Made by a program: the position numbers and the translations under genes | The notes under the pieces: generated by a model | Databases searched by the model: none | What the model was told of the DNA's origin: nothing | What the model saw: only the letters and a program-made list of their open reading frames with translations | DNA from: Sisyra terminalis | Taxonomy: Eukaryota > Arthropoda > Insecta > Neuroptera > Sisyridae | DNA length: 64,000 nucleotides | NCBI GenBank assembly: GCA_958496175.1 | Contig: OY292274.1 | Location: 57,422,630-57,486,629 of the forward strand | Direction: 5' to 3' | Part shown: piece by piece, positions 22,935 to 35,600 of the stretch | Layout of the letters: each line of letters starts with the position of its first letter | Position numbering within the stretch: position 1 is the first letter of the stretch

Positions 22935-25900
22935 AAGGTGATTCAGGTATGATTCAATCAATAATATTCAGCTCAATTTCAGCGAAAAAAACATCATTTA
23001 TATCCTTACTTTGAAGTTGACTATTGTATTTTAAAAACTTTGAAATGGAATCGTGGTGTTCCTGCACCCACAGGATGATATTTTTTTCGCATAACAATTC
23101 ACTTGAGCCACTTTTTAACAATTCGTTGAGAAAACTAGACATTATAATATAATCTCAACCATTAAAATGTCCCAATTTCAGTAGAAATTTGTCGCATGTA
23201 ATTTTACTCCCTTAACTTCCCGTTTTAATTTCCCGGACATTTATCCAGTAATTGTTAAATATTTTTAGTCAATATCGTTAAGGATGATTCAATTCACAAT
23301 ACAAAGTTCATTTTAAGGAAGTGTAACCATCCCTTGTATCCCTAATTTACAGTTGAAAATTGTCCTTTTTGAAACTTTGAAATGGAATTGTGAATGTCCT
23401 GTTGCACACAGGACGAAATTTTTTTCACATTACAATTCACTTGAAGATCTCTTAAATTAATCCATAGAGAAAACTAGAACTCATAATAAAATGTCACCCC
23501 CTAAAATATCCCAAATTCAGTCTAAATTTGTCGCATGTAATTTTACTCCCTTAACTTCCCGTTTTCATTTCCCCGACATCTATCCAGTAAATATTAATCA
23601 TTTTTAGCCAATATCGTTAAGGATGATTCAATCAACAATACAAAGTTTATTTAAAAGAAGTTGAACCATTACTGCATCCTTATTTTCCAGTTGAAAATTG
23701 TCCTTTTTGAAACTTTAAAATAGAATTGTGGATGTCCTGTTGCACACAGGACGAAGTTTTTTTCACATTACAATTTACTTGAAGATCTCTTAAATTAATC
23801 CATAGAGAAAACTAGAACTCATAAAAAAATGTCACCTCCTTAAATATCCCAAATTCAGTCGAAATTTGTCGCATGTAATTTTACTCCCTTAACTTCCCGT
23901 TTTAATTTCCCGGGCATCTATCTAGTAAATGTTAAATATTTTTAGTCAATATCGTTTAGGATGATTCAATTCACAATAAAAAGTTCATTTTAAGGAAGTT
24001 TAACCATCCCTTGCATCCCTAATTTACAGTTGAAAATTGTCCTTTTTGAAACTTTAAAATAGAATTGTGGATGTCCTGTTGCACTCAGGACGAAAAATTT
24101 TTCACATTACAATTCACTTAAAGGTTTTTTAATATAATCCGTTGAGAAAATTGGACCTCATAATAAAATGTCACCCCCTAAAATATCCCAATTTCAGTCG
24201 AAATTTGTCGCATGTAATTTTACTCCCTTAACTTCCCGTTTTAATTTCCCGGACATTTAGCCAGTAAATGTTAAATATTTTTTGTAAATATAGTTAAGGC
24301 TGATTCAATCAAGAATAATATGTTCATTTTAAGGAAGTGTTACCATCCCTTGCATCCCTAATTTACAGTTGAAAATTGTCCTTTTTGAAACTTTGAAATG
24401 GAATTGTGGATGTCCTGTTGCACACAGGACGAAATTTTTTTCACATTACAATTCTCTTAAAGGTGTTTTAATATAATCCGTTGAGAAAATTGGACCTCAT
24501 AATAAAATGTCACCCCCTAAAATATCCCAAATTCAGTCGAAATTTGTCGCATGTAATTTTACTACCTTAACTTCCCGTTTTAATTTCCCGGACATTTAGC
24601 CAGTAAATGTTAAATATTTTTTGTAAATATAGTTAAGGCTGATTCAATCAACAATAATAAGTTCATTTTAAGGAAGTGTAACCATCCCTTGCATCCCTAT
24701 TTTGCATTTGAAAATTGTCCTTTTTGAAACTTTTAAATGGAATTGTGGATTTTCTGTTGCACACAGGACGAAATTTTTTTCACATTACAATTCTCTTAAA
24801 GGTGTTTTAATATAATCCGTTGCGAAACCAAGACCTCATAATGAAATGCCACCCCCTAAAATATCCCAATTTCAGTCGAAATTTGTCGCATGTAATTTTA
24901 CTACCTTAACTTCCCGTTTTAATTTCCCGGACATTTATCCAGTAAATGTTAAATATTTTTAGTCAATATCGTTAAGGATGATTCAATTCACAATACAAAG
25001 TTCATTTTAGAGAAGTGTAACCATCCCTTGCATCCCTAATTTACAATTGAAAATTGTCCTTTTTGAAACTTTGAAATGGAATATTGGATGTCCTGTTGCA
25101 CACAGGACGAAATTTTTTTCACATTACAATTCTCTTAAAGGTGTTTTAATATAATCCGTTGAGAAAACTAGACCTCATAATAAAATGCCACCCCCTAAAA
25201 TATCCCAAATTCAGTCGAAATTTGTCGCATGTAATTTTACTACCTTAATTTCCCGTTTTAATTTCCCGGACATTTATCCTATAAATGTTAAATATTTTTA
25301 GTCAATATCGTTAAGGATGATTCAATTCACAATATAAAGTTCATTTTAAGGAAGTGTAACCATCCCTTGCATCCCTATTTTGCATTTGAAAATTGTCCTT
25401 TTTGAAACTTTGAAATGGAATTGTGGATGTCCTGTTGCACACAGGACGAAATTTTTTTCACATTACAATTCTCTTAAAGGTGTTTTAATATAATCCGTTG
25501 AGAAAACTAGACCTCATAATGAAATGCCACCCCCTAAAATATCCCAATTTCAGTCGAAATTTGTCGCATGTAATTTTACTACCTTAACTTCCCGTTTTAA
25601 TTTCCCGGACATTTATCCAGTAAATGTTAAATATTTTTAGTCAATATCGTTAAGGATGATTCAATTCACAATACAAAGTTCATTTTAGAGAAGTGTAACC
25701 ATCCCTTGCATCCCTAATTTACAGTTGAAAATTGTCCTTTTTAAAACTTTGAAATGGAATATTGGATGTCCTGTTGAGCTCAGGACGAAAAATTTTTCAC
25801 ATTACAATTCACTTAAAGGTCTTTTAATATAATCCGTTGAGAAAATTGGACCTCATAATGAAATGTCACCCCCTAAAATATCCCAATTTCAGTCGAAATT

Positions 25901-26059
25901 TGTCGCATGTAATTTTACTCCCTTAACTTCCCGTTTTAATTTCCCGGACATGTATCCAGTAAATGTTAAATATTTTTAGTCAATATCGTTAAGGATGATT
26001 CAATTCACAATACAAAGTTCATTTTAGAGAAGTGTAACCATCCCTTGCATCCCTAATTT

Positions 26060-28100
26060 ACAATTGAAAATTGTCCTTTTTGAAACTTTGAAATGGAATT
26101 GTGGATGTCCTGTTGCACACAGGACGAAATTTTTTTCACATTACAATTCTCTTAAAGGTGTTTTAATATAATCCGTTGAGAAAACTAGACCTCATAATGA
26201 AATGCCACCCCCTAAAATATCCCAATTTCAGTCGAAATTTGTCGCATGTAATTTTACTACCTTAACTTCCCGTTTTAATTTCCCGGACATTTATCCAGTA
26301 AATGTTAAATATTTTTAGTCAATATCGTTAAGGATGATTCAATTCACAATACAAAGTTCATTTTAGAGAAGTGTAACCATCCCTTGCATCCCTAATTTAC
26401 AGTTGAAAATTGTCCTTTTTAAAACTTTGAAATGGAATATTGGATGTCCTGTTGAGCTCAGGACGAAAAATTTTTCACATTACAATTCACTTAAAGGTCT
26501 TTTAATATAATCCGTTGAGAAAATTGGACCTCATAATGAAATGTCACCCCCTAAAATATCCCAATTTCAGTCGAAATTTGTCGCATGTAATTTTACTCCC
26601 TTAACTTCCCGTTTTAATTTCCCGGACATGTATCCAGTAAATGTTAAATATTTTTAGTCAATATCGTTAAGGATGATTCAATTCACAATACAAAGTTCAT
26701 TTTAGAGAAGTGTAACCATCCCTTGCATCCCTAATTTACAATTGAAAATTGTCCTTTTTGAAACTTTGAAATGGAATATTGGATGTCCTGTTGCACTCAG
26801 GACGAAAAATTTTTCACATTACAATTCACTTAAAGGTCTTTTAATATAATCCGTTGAGAAAATTGCACCTCATAATAAAATGTCACCCCCTAAAATATCC
26901 CAAATTCAGTCGAAATTTGTCGCATGTAATTTTACTACCTTAACTTCCCGTTTTAATTTCCCGGACATTTATCCTATAAATGTTAAATATTTTTAGTCAA
27001 TATCGTTAAGGATGATTCAATTCACAATATAAAGTTCATTTTAAGGAAGTGTAACCATCCCTTGCATCCCTATTTTGCATTTGAAAATTGTCCTTTTTGA
27101 AACTTTGAAATGGAATTGTGGATGTCCTGTTGCACACAGGACGAAATTTTTTTCACATTACAATTCTCTTAAAGGTGTTTTAATATAATCCGTTGAGAAA
27201 ACTAGACCTCATAATGAAATGCCACCCCCTAAAATATCCCAATTTCAGTCGAAATTTGTCGCATGTAATTTTACTACCTTAACTTCCCGTTTTAATTTCC
27301 CGGACATTTATCCAGTAAATGTTAAATATTTTTAGTCAATATCGTTAAGGATGATTCAATTCACAATACAAAGTTCATTTTAGAGAAGTGTAACCATCCC
27401 TTGCATCCCTAATTTACAGTTGAAAATTGTCCTTTTTAAAACTTTGAAATGGAATATTGGATGTCCTGTTGAGCTCAGGACGAAAAATTTTTCACATTAC
27501 AATTCACTTAAAGGTCTTTTAATATAATCCGTTGAGAAAATTGGACCTCATAATGAAATGTCACCCCCTAAAATATCCCAATTTCAGTCGAAATTTGTCG
27601 CATGTAATTTTACTCCCTTAACTTCCCGTTTTAATTTCCCGGACATGTATCCAGTAAATGTTAAATATTTTTAGTCAATATCGTTAAGGATGATTCAATT
27701 CACAATACAAAGTTCATTTTAGAGAAGTGTAACCATCCCTTGCATCCCTAATTTACAATTGAAAATTGTCCTTTTTGAAACTTTGAAATGGAATATTGGA
27801 TGTCCTGTTGCACTCAGGACGAAAAATTTTTCACATTACAATTCACTTAAAGGTCTTTTAATATAATCCGTTGAGAAAATTGCACCTCATAATAAAATGT
27901 CACCCCCTAAAATATCCCAAATTCAGTCGAAATTTGTCGCATGTAATTTTACTACCTTAACTTCCCGTTTTAATTTCCCGGACATTTATCCTATAAATGT
28001 TAAATATTTTTAGTCAATATCGTTAAGGATGATTCAATTCACAATATAAAGTTCATTTTAAGGAAGTGTAACCATCCCTTGCATCCCTATTTTGCATTTG
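26060..28100 (+). repeat. Three-monomer higher-order repeat (1,017 bp)
   Basis: Diagnostic variants recur exactly three monomers apart: GTTGAGCTCAGG at 26452 and 27470, and AATTGCACCTCATAAT at about 26866 and 27883. The two blocks look almost identical, with an isolated change in the copy ending near 28121 (AACTTAGAAATGG). A further GAGCTC monomer at 25774 is two monomers earlier, so the block grew by unequal exchange in steps of two and three monomers. Confidence 0.8.
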
Positions 28101-31100
28101 AAAATTGTCCTTTTTGAAACTTAGAAATGGAATTGTGGATGTCCTGTTGCACACAGGACGAAATTTTTTTCACATTACAATTCTCTTAAAGGTGTTTTAA
28201 TATAATCCGTTGAGAAAACTAGACCTCATAATGAAATGCCACCCCCTAAAATATCCCAATTTCAGTCGAAATTTGTCGCATGTAATTTTACTACCTTAAC
28301 TTCCCGTTTTAATTTCCCGGACATTTATCCAGTAAATGTTAAATATTTTTAGTCAATATCGTTAAGGATGATTCAATTCACAATACAAAGTTCATTTTAG
28401 AGAAGTGTAACCATCCCTTGCATCCCTAATTTACAGTTGAAAATTGTCCTTTTTGAAACTTTGAAATGGAATATTGGATGTCCTGTTGCACTCAGGACGA
28501 AAAATTTTTCACATTACAATTCACTTAAAGGTCTTTTAATATAATCCGTTGAAAAAATTGGACCTCATAATAAAATGTCACCCCCTAAAATATCCCAATT
28601 TCAGTCGAAATTTGTCGCATGTAATTTTACTCCCTTAACTTCCCGTTTTAATTTCCCGGACATTTAGCCAGTAAATGTTAAATATTTTTTGTAAATATAG
28701 TTAAGGCTGATTCAATCAACAATTATAAGTTCATTTTAAGGAAGTGTAACCATCCCTTGCATCCCTATTTTGCATTTGAAAATTGTCCTTTTTGAAACTT
28801 TGAAATGGAATTGTGGATGTCCTGTTGCACACAGGACGAATTTTTTTTCACATTTCAATTCTCTTAAAGGTGTTTTAATATAATCCGTTGAGAAAACTAG
28901 ACCTCATAATAAAATGCCACCCCCTAAAATATCCCAAATTCAGTCGAAATTTGTCGCATGTAATTTTACTACCTTAACTTCCCGTTTTAATTTCCCGGAC
29001 ATTTATCCAGTAAATGGTTAATATTTTTAGTCAATATCGTTAAGGATGATTCAATTCACAATACAAAGTTCATTTTAAGGAAGTGTAACCATCCCTTGCA
29101 TCCCTATTTTGCATTTGAAAATTGTCCTTTTTGAAACTTTGAAATGGAATTGTGGATGTCCTGTTGCACACCGGACGAAATTTTTTTCACATTACAATTC
29201 TCTTAAAGGTGTTTTAATATAATCCGTTGAGAAAATTGGACCTCATAATAAAATGTCACCCCCTAAAATATCCCAATTTCAGTCGAAATTTGTCGCATGT
29301 AATTTTACTCCCTTAACTTCCCGTTTTAATTTCCCGGACATTTATCCAGTAAATGTTAAATATTTTTAGTCAATATCGTTAAGGATGATTCAATTCACAA
29401 TACAAAGTTCATTTTAGAGAAGTGTAACCATCCCTTGCATCCCTAATTTACAGTTGAAAATTGTCCTTTTTGAAACTTTGAAATGGAATATTGGATGTCC
29501 TGTTGCACTCAGGACGAAAAATTTTTCACATTACAATTCACTTAAAGGTCTTTTAATATAATCCGTTGAGAAAATTGGACCTCATAATGAAATGTCACCC
29601 CCTAAAATATCCCAATTTCAGTCGAAATTTGTCGCATGTAATTTTACTCCCTTAACTTCCCGTTTTAATTTTCCGGACATTTAGCCAGTAAATGTTAAAT
29701 ATTTTTTGTAAATATAGTTAAGGCTGATTCAATCAACAATAATAAGTTCATTTTAAGGAAGTGTAACCATCCCTTGCATCCCTATTTTGCATTTGAAAAT
29801 TGTCCTTTTTGAAAGTTTAAAATGGAATTGTGGGTGTCCTGTTGCACACAGGACGAAATTTTTTTCACATTACAATTCACTTAAACGTCTTTTGCAATAA
29901 TCCGTAGGGAAAACTAGACCTCATAATAAAATGCCACCCCCTAAAATATCCCAAATTCAGTCGAAATTTGTCGCATGTAATTTTACTACCTTAACTTCCC
30001 GTTTTAATTTCCCGGACATTTATCCAGTAAATGGTTAATATTTTTAGTCAATATCGTTAAGGATGATTCAATTCACAATACAAAGTTCATTTTAGAGAAG
30101 TGTAACCATCCCTTGCATCCCTAATTTACAGTTGAAATTTGTCCTTTTTGAAACTTTGAAATGGAATATTGGATGTCCTGTTGCACTCAGGACGAAAAAT
30201 TTTTCACATTACAATTCACTTAAAGGTCTTTTAATATAATCCGTTGAGAAAATTGCACCTCATAATAAAATGTCACCCCCTAAAATATCCCAAATTCAGT
30301 CGAAATTTGTCGCATGTAATTTTACTACCTTAACTTCCCGTTTTAATTTCCCGGACATTTATCCTATAAATGTTAAATATTTTTAGTCAATATCGTTAAG
30401 GATGATTCAATTCACAATATAAAGTTCATTTTAAGGAAGTGTAACCATCCCTTGCATCCCTATTTTGCATTTGAAAATTGTCCTTTTTGAAACTTAGAAA
30501 TGGAATTGTGGATGTCCTGTTGCACACAGGACGAAATTTTTTTCACATTACAATTCTCTTAAAGGTGTTTTAATATAATCCGTTGAGAAAACTAGACCTC
30601 ATAATGAAATGCCACCCCCTAAAATATCCCAATTTCAGTCGAAATTTGTCGCATGTAATTTTACTACCTTAACTTCCCGTTTTAATTTCCCGGACATTTA
30701 TCCAGTAAATGTTAAATATTTTTAGTCAATATCGTTAAGGATGATTCAATTCACAATACAAAGTTCATTTTAGAGAAGTGTAACCATCCCTTGCATCCCT
30801 AATTTACAGTTGAAAATTGTCCTTTTTGAAACTTTGAAATGGAATATTGGATGTCCTGTTGCACTCAGGACGAAAAATTTTTCACATTACAATTCACTTA
30901 AAGGTCTTTTAATATAATCCGTTGAAAAAATTGGACCTCATAATAAAATGTCACCCCCTAAAATATCCCAATTTCAGTCGAAATTTGTCGCATGTAATTT
31001 TACTCCCTTAACTTCCCGTTTTAATTTCCCGGACATTTAGCCAGTAAATGTTAAATATTTTTTGTAAATATAGTTAAGGCTGATTCAATCAACAATTATA

Positions 31101-32620
31101 AGTTCATTTTAAGGAAGTGTAACCATCCCTTGCATCCCTATTTTGCATTTGAAAATTGTCCTTTTTGAAACTTTGAAATGGAATTGTGGATGTCCTGTTG
31201 CACACAGGACGAATTTTTTTTCACATTTCAATTCTCTTAAAGGTGTTTTAATATAATCCGTTGAGAAAACTAGACCTCATAATAAAATGCCACCCCCTAA
31301 AATATCCCAAATTCAGTCGAAATTTGTCGCATGTAATTTTACTACCTTAACTTCCCGTTTTAATTTCCCGGACATTTATCCAGTAAATGGTTAATATTTT
31401 TAGTCAATATCGTTAAGGATGATTCAATTCACAATACAAAGTTCATTTTAAGGAAGTGTAACCATCCCTTGCATCCCTATTTTGCATTTGAAAATTGTCC
31501 TTTTTGAAACTTTGAAATGGAATTGTGGATGTCCTGTTGCACACCGGACGAAATTTTTTTCACATTACAATTCTCTTAAAGGTGTTTTAATATAATCCGT
31601 TGAGAAAATTGGACCTCATAATAAAATGTCACCCCCTAAAATATCCCAATTTCAGTCGAAATTTGTCGCATGTAATTTTACTCCCTTAACTTCCCGTTTT
31701 AATTTCCCGGACATTTATCCAGTAAATGTTAAATATTTTTAGTCAATATCGTTAAGGATGATTCAATTCACAATACAAAGTTCATTTTAGAGAAGTGTAA
31801 CCATCCCTTGCATCCCTAATTTACAGTTGAAAATTGTCCTTTTTGAAACTTTGAAATGGAATATTGGATGTCCTGTTGCACTCAGGACGAAAAATTTTTC
31901 ACATTACAATTCACTTAAAGGTCTTTTAATATAATCCGTTGAGAAAATTGGACCTCATAATGAAATGTCACCCCCTAAAATATCCCAATTTCAGTCGAAA
32001 TTTGTCGCATGTAATTTTACTCCCTTAACTTCCCGTTTTAATTTTCCGGACATTTAGCCAGTAAATGTTAAATATTTTTTGTAAATATAGTTAAGGCTGA
32101 TTCAATCAACAATAATAAGTTCATTTTAAGGAAGTGTAACCATCCCTTGCATCCCTATTTTGCATTTGAAAATTGTCCTTTTTGAAAGTTTAAAATGGAA
32201 TTGTGGGTGTCCTGTTGCACACAGGACGAAATTTTTTTCACATTACAATTCACTTAAACGTCTTTTGCAATAATCCGTAGGGAAAACTAGACCTCATAAT
32301 AAAATGCCACCCCCTAAAATATCCCAAATTCAGTCGAAATTTGTCGCATGTAATTTTACTACCTTAACTTCCCGTTTTAATTTCCCGGACATTTATCCAG
32401 TAAATGGTTAATATTTTTAGTCAATATCGTTAAGGATGATTCAATTCACAATACAAAGTTCATTTTAGAGAAGTGTAACCATCCCTTGCATCCCTAATTT
32501 ACAGTTGAAATTTGTCCTTTTTGAAACTTTGAAATGGAATATTGGATGTCCTGTTGCACTCAGGACGAAAAATTTTTCACATTACAATTCACTTAAAGGT
32601 CTTTTAATATAATCCGTTGA
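27780..32620 (+). repeat. Seven-monomer higher-order repeat (2,373 bp, two copies)
   Basis: Rare private variants occur in pairs 2,373 bp (7 x 339) apart: AACTTAGAAATGG at 28119 and 30492, the broken dyad CACACCGGACG at about 29168 and 31541, TTTTGCAATAATCCGTAGGG at about 29889 and 32262, and ATTGCACCTCATAAT at 27883 and 30256. The first copy spans about 27780-30150 and the second about 30153-32620. Sharing of single-base private changes implies a recent duplication of the whole block. Confidence 0.85.
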
Positions 32621-35600
32621 GAAAATTGGACCTCATAATGAAATGTCACCCCCTAAATTATCCCAATTTCAGTCGATATTTGTCGCATGTTATTTTACTC
32701 CCTTAACTTCCCGTTTTAATTTCCCGGACATTTAGCCAGTAAATGTTAAATATTTTTGTAAATATAGTTAAGGCTGAATCAATCAACAATTATAAGTTCA
32801 TTTTAAGGAAGTGTAACCATCCCTTTCATCCCTATTTTGCATTTGAAAATTGTCCTTTTTGAAACTTTGAAATGGAATTGTGGATGTCCTGTTGCACACA
32901 GGACGAAATTTTTTTCACATTACAATTTTCTTAAAGGTGTTTTAATATAATCCGTTGAGAAAACTAGACCTCATAATAAAATGCCACCCCCTAAAATATC
33001 CCAAATTCAGTCGAAATTTGTCGCATGAAATTTTACTACCTTAACTTCCCGTTTTAATTTCCCGGACATTTATCCAGTAAATGTTAAATATTTTTAGTCA
33101 ATATCGTTAAGGATGATTCAATTCACAATACAAAGTTCATTTTAGAGAAGTGTAACCATCCCTTGCATCCCTAATTTACAGTTGAAAATTGTCCTTTTTG
33201 AAACTTTGAAATGGAATATTGGATGTCCTGTTGCACTCAGGACGAAAAATTTTTCACATTACAATTCACTTAAAGGTCTTTTAATATAATCCGTTGAGAA
33301 AATTGGACCTCATAATAAAATGTCACCCCCTAAAGTATCCCAATTTCAGTCGAAATTTGTCGCATGTAATTTTACTCCCTTAACTTCCCGTTTTAATTTT
33401 CCGGACATTTAGCCAGTAAATGTTAAATATTTTTTGTAAATATAGTTAAGGCTGATTCAATCAACAATAATAAGTTCATTTTAAGGAAGTGTAACCATCC
33501 CTTGCATCCCTATTTTGCATTTGAAAATTGTCCTTTTTGAAAGTTTAAAATGGAATTGTGGGTGTCCTGTTGCACACAGGACGAAATTTTTTTCACATTA
33601 CAATTCACTTAAACGTCTTTTGCAATAATCCGTAGGGAAAACTAGAACTCATAATAAAATGCCACCCCCTAAAATATCCCAAATTCAGTCGAAATTTGTC
33701 GCAAGTAATTTTACTCCCTTAACTTCCCGTTTTAAATTCCCGGACATTTATCCAGTAAATGTTAAATATTTTTAGTCAATATCGTTAAGGATGATTCAAT
33801 TCACAATACAAAGCTCATTTTAGAGAAGTGTAACCATCCCTTGCATCCCTAATTTACAGTTGAAAATTGTCCTTTTTGAAACTTTGAAATGGAATATTGG
33901 ATGTCCTGTTGCACTCAGGACGAAAAATTTTTCACATTACAATTCACTTAAAGGTCTTTTAATATAATCCGTTGAGAAAATTGGACCTCATAATAAAATG
34001 TCACCCCCTAAAATATCCCAAATTCAGTCGAAATTTGTCGCATGTAATTTTACTACCTTAACTTCCCGTTTTAATTTCCCGGACATTTATCCAGTAAATG
34101 TTAAATATTTTTAGTCAATATCGTTAAGGATGATTCAATTCACAATACAAAGTTCATTTTAAGGAAGTGTAACCATCCCTTGCATCCCTAATTTACAGTT
34201 GAAAATTGTCCTTTTTGAAACTTTGAAATGGAATATTGGATGTCCTGTTGCACTCAGGACGAAAAATTTTTCACATTACAATTCACTTAAAGGTCTTTTA
34301 ATATAATCCGTTGAGAAAATTGGACCTCATAATAAAATGTCACCCCCTAAAATATCCCAAATTCAGTCGAAATTTGTCGCATGTAATTTTACTACCTTAA
34401 CTTCCCGTTTTAATTTCCCGGACATTTATCCAGTAAATGTTAAATATTTTTTGTAAATATAGTTAAGGCTGATTCAATAAACAATAATAAGTTTATTTTA
34501 AGGAAGTTGAACCATCCCTTGCATCCCTATTTTGCAGTTGAAAACTGTCGTTTTTGGAACTTTGAAATGGAATTGTGGATGTCCTGTTGCATACAGGACG
34601 AAAATTTTTTCACATTACAATTCACTTAAAGGTCTTTTAATATAATCCGTTGAGAAAATTGGACCTCATAATAAAATGTCACCCCCTAAAATATCCCAAT
34701 TTCAGTCGAAATTTGTCCCATGTAATTTTACTCCCTTAACTTCCCGTTTTAATTTCCCGGACATTTATCCAGTAAATGTTAAATATTTTCAGTCAATATC
34801 GTTAAGGATGATTCAATTCACAATACAAAGTTCATTTTAAGGAAGTGTAACCATTCCTTGCATCCCTATTTTGCATTTGAAAATTGTCCTTTTTGAAACT
34901 TTGAAATGGAATTGTGGATGTCCTGTTGCACACAGGACGGAATTTTTTTCACATTACAATTCTCTTAAAGGTGTTTTAATATAATCCGTTGAGAAAACTA
35001 GACCTCATAATAAAATGCCACCCCCTAAAATATCCCAAATTCAGTCGAAATTTGTCGCATGTAATTTTACTACCTTAACTTCCCGTTTTAATTTCCCGGA
35101 CATTTATCCAGTAAATGTTAAATATTTTTAGTCAATATCGTTAAGGATGATTCAATTCACAATACAAAGTTCATTTTAAGGAAGTGTAACCATCCCTTGC
35201 ATCCCTATTTTGCATTTGAAAATTGTCCTTTTTGAAACTTTGAAATGGAATTGTGGATGTCCTGTTGCACACAGGACGAAATTTTTTTCACATTACAATT
35301 CTCTTAAAGGTGTTTTAATATAATCCGTTGAGAAAATTGGACCTCATAATAAAATGTCACACCCTAAAATATCCCAATTTCAGTCGAAATTTGTCGCATG
35401 TAATTTTACTCCCTTAACTTCCCGTTTTAATTTCCCGGACATTTATCCAGTAAATGTTAAATATTTTTAGTCAATATCGTTAAGGATGATTCAATTCACA
35501 ATACAAAGTTCATTTTAGAGAAGTGTAACCATCCCTTGCATCCCTAATTTACAGTTGAAAATTGTCCTTTTTGAAACTTTGAAATGGAATATTGGATGTC

